DNA of 64,000 nt from JL08 sp963765555 (GTDB lineage Bacteria > Pseudomonadota > Alphaproteobacteria > Rhodobacterales > Rhodobacteraceae). The notes beneath the pieces were generated by a model. The model did not search any database. It worked only from the letters and a program-made list of their open reading frames with translations, and was not told the origin of the DNA. Position numbers and translations under genes: made by a program. The DNA lies in assembly GCA_963765555.1 (NCBI GenBank), contig CAVXWX010000001.1:444790-508789 (forward strand), given 5' to 3'. This document shows, piece after piece, positions 62,470 through 64,000 of this stretch; position 1 is the stretch's first letter, and each line of letters begins with the position of its first letter.

Positions 62470-64000
62470 ATGAAAACGCAGGTTAAAGCTTTGGTCGTGG
62501 GCGGCGGGCCGTCGGGACATCTATTGCCTATCATCTGGCAAAGGCCGGCTGGGACGACGTGATGTTGCTGGAGCGCGACGAGTTGACGTCGGGATCGACA
62601 TGGCATGCTGCGGGTTTGCTGCCGCTGTTCAACATGTCCTTTGCGACGACCCATATTCACAAATATTCGGTAGAGTTCTACAAATCACTTGAAGCCGAAA
62701 CAGGTCTGAACGCCGGGTTTGCCGTGGTCGGCAATCTGCGCATGGCGCAGACCGACGCGCGCATGGACGAATACATGCTTTATGCGTCCACGGCAGAAAC
62801 CTGCGATGTGCCCTATCGAGTGGCTGACGCCGGACGAGATCAAGGCGCGCTGGCCGCTGATCCGCACCGAGGACCTGAAAGGCGCGCTGTATCACCATAC
62901 GGACGGCTATATTAACCCGGCCGATGTAACGCAGGCGATGGCCAAGGGTGCGCGCCAGCGCGGTGTGATGATCGAACGCAAGTGGCAGGCGGACGCGTTT
63001 CACTGGAATGGCACGCATTGGGAAGTGACCTGCACCAAGATGGTCGAAAAGGGTGGCAATCTGGTGGCCATCGGACGAACAGATCGTCATCACTGCCGAA
63101 CATGTCGTCACCGCAAGCGGCAACCATGCGCAGCGCACCGCCAAGATGCTGGGGATCCGGATGCCCGCCATTCCGGTTGAACACCAGTTTATCGTCATGG
63201 ATCAGGACCCGGAGCTGGTGAAGTACCGCGCCAAGGGCGGCGCCGAGCATCCGGTTGTGCGGGATGCCGATGCGCAATCTTACGTGCGCGAGGAACGGGG
63301 CGGCTGGATTTTGGGTGTGTATGAAAAGAACGCGCCCGCGCTGTTTCGAATACGGTGTGCCCGACAGTTTCCGCGCCGACCTGTTCCCGCTCGATCTGGA
63401 GCGGATCGAAAACCAGTACATGGCGATGATCCACCGCATCCCGTCCTGCGAGGAAAGCGGGCTGAAGGACGATTTCAACGGGCCGATCTGTTACACGCCG
63501 GATGGCAACCCGCTGGTCGGTCCGGCGCCGGGACTGCGCAACATGTGGCTGGCCGAAGGGTTTTCCTTCGGCATCACCGCGCCGGGTGGCACAGGCTATT
63601 ACCTGGCGCAGATGATGGTCGACGGCGAGGCCGAGATCGACATGGCCGCGCTGGACCCCAAACGCTATCGGCGACTTGGATGACAACCGAATTTGCCGCG
63701 CGCAAGAACGAGGAATGCTACGATCACGTCTATATCCTGCACACCGGACCAGGAACGCCCCGCCTGCCGCCCCCTGCGCACCTCGCCCGCCTATGACCGA
63801 CAGGCGGCACACGGGGCCCAGTTCGGGTTCGTGAACGGATGGGAACGCCCAATTATTACGGCCCGCTGGATGCGCCCAAAAATTTTGATCACGATGCGCG
63901 GTCGTTCCGCCGTGGCGGCTGGTGGCAATATGCAGTGGAGGAGGCCAAGGCGGTGCGCGAGGGAGTGGGGCTGATCGATGCGACAGCTTTCACCAAGCAC
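62470..64000 (+). pseudogene. Dimethylglycine/sarcosine dehydrogenase-like gene, many frameshifts (runs off window)
   Basis: The flavoprotein is legible across several frames from ATG 62470: MKTQVKALVVGGG, then VGTSIAYHLAKAGWDDVMLL, STWHAAGLLPLFN, EWLTPDEIKARWPLIRTEDL, VVTASGNHAQRTAKMLGIRM, FEYGVPDSFRADLFPLDLER and GITAPGGTGYYLAQMMVDGE. It ends in a GcvT-like part (GGWWQYAVEEAKAVREGVGL) at the edge. Frames change near 62513, 62820, 63075, 63345, 63675 and several times in 63740-63860. The family oxidises N-methyl groups and passes C1 to tetrahydrofolate. Peptide quality stays high between breaks, so error-prone sequence is as likely as decay. Confidence 0.8.

Overview
The window looks like a chromosomal segment of a marine alphaproteobacterium of the Roseobacter/Rhodobacteraceae group. 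The evidence is moderate-to-high GC coding style, the gene families present (PreTA-type pyrimidine catabolism, an mrp antiporter with fused A/B subunits, ArsJ-type arsenic resistance, a dimethylglycine/sarcosine dehydrogenase-like gene) and many ATGA/GTGA stop-start overlaps. No rRNA, CRISPR array or replication origin was seen. One tRNA (Gln, anticodon TTG) is present.

Layout. 1-3.4 kb: ybbP-ybbA ABC exporter genes (ybbP runs off the left edge), divergent from a tesA-type esterase. 3.4-15.4 kb: a cold-shock gene, then a reductive pyrimidine/hydantoin catabolic locus: preT, preA, a RutR-like TetR regulator coupled to a short-chain dehydrogenase-like gene, a small cupin, an N-carbamoyl-beta-alanine hydrolase, a small lipoprotein, dihydropyrimidinase and an ABC importer with a THI5/NMT1-like binding protein. 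Two copies of a TTTACCA-NN-TGRTAAA palindrome sit where a RutR regulator should act. 15.4-22.7 kb: an L,D-transpeptidase, a histidine-phosphatase-like lipoprotein and a multisubunit Na+/H+ antiporter operon (mnhAB-C-D-E-F-G) in which D and E are broken by frameshifts. 22.9-29.2 kb: a degenerate sulfotransferase-like protein, then a LysR-controlled cluster (orphan binding protein, enolase-superfamily enzyme, Ldh-family reductase) that could degrade a hydroxyproline-type compound. 29.3-33.5 kb: an arsenic operon (arsR-arsC fusion, gapdh, arsJ, acr3).

33.96-53.79 kb: an accessory island bounded by a 96-bp direct repeat (3 mismatches). The right copy abuts the 3' end of tRNA-Gln, next to a large serine recombinase with DUF2924 and DUF3489 partners. 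The left end has periodic AACAGGGAA boxes, an XRE/ImmA pair with a perfect 16-bp operator, and a divergent ParB-methyltransferase plus DUF5681 gene. Inside are sulfatases, an IS3-like element sitting exactly on a deletion scar between a truncated sulfatase and a truncated cpaB, a Flp pilin remnant and a decayed transposase. A coherent-looking module follows: a winged-helix/TPR regulator, a secreted protein, a cysteine-synthase-like enzyme directly abutting a PLP decarboxylase, and a class III cyclase/TPR protein. The enzyme pair is the best candidate for an undescribed pathway: beta-substitution of an activated serine followed by decarboxylation, which would give a cysteamine-, taurine- or diamine-like product.

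53.9-64 kb: core-like genes follow: BON-MscS channel, quinone oxidoreductase, haloalkane dehalogenase, SH3 protein, 2-hydroxyacid dehydrogenase, gamma-glutamyltransferase, FAD-linked oxidase and a heavily frameshifted dimethylglycine/sarcosine dehydrogenase-like gene at the right edge. The frameshifts in mnhD/E, the IS transposase and this last gene all leave well-conserved peptide on both sides. Sequencing error is therefore a serious alternative to true gene decay.
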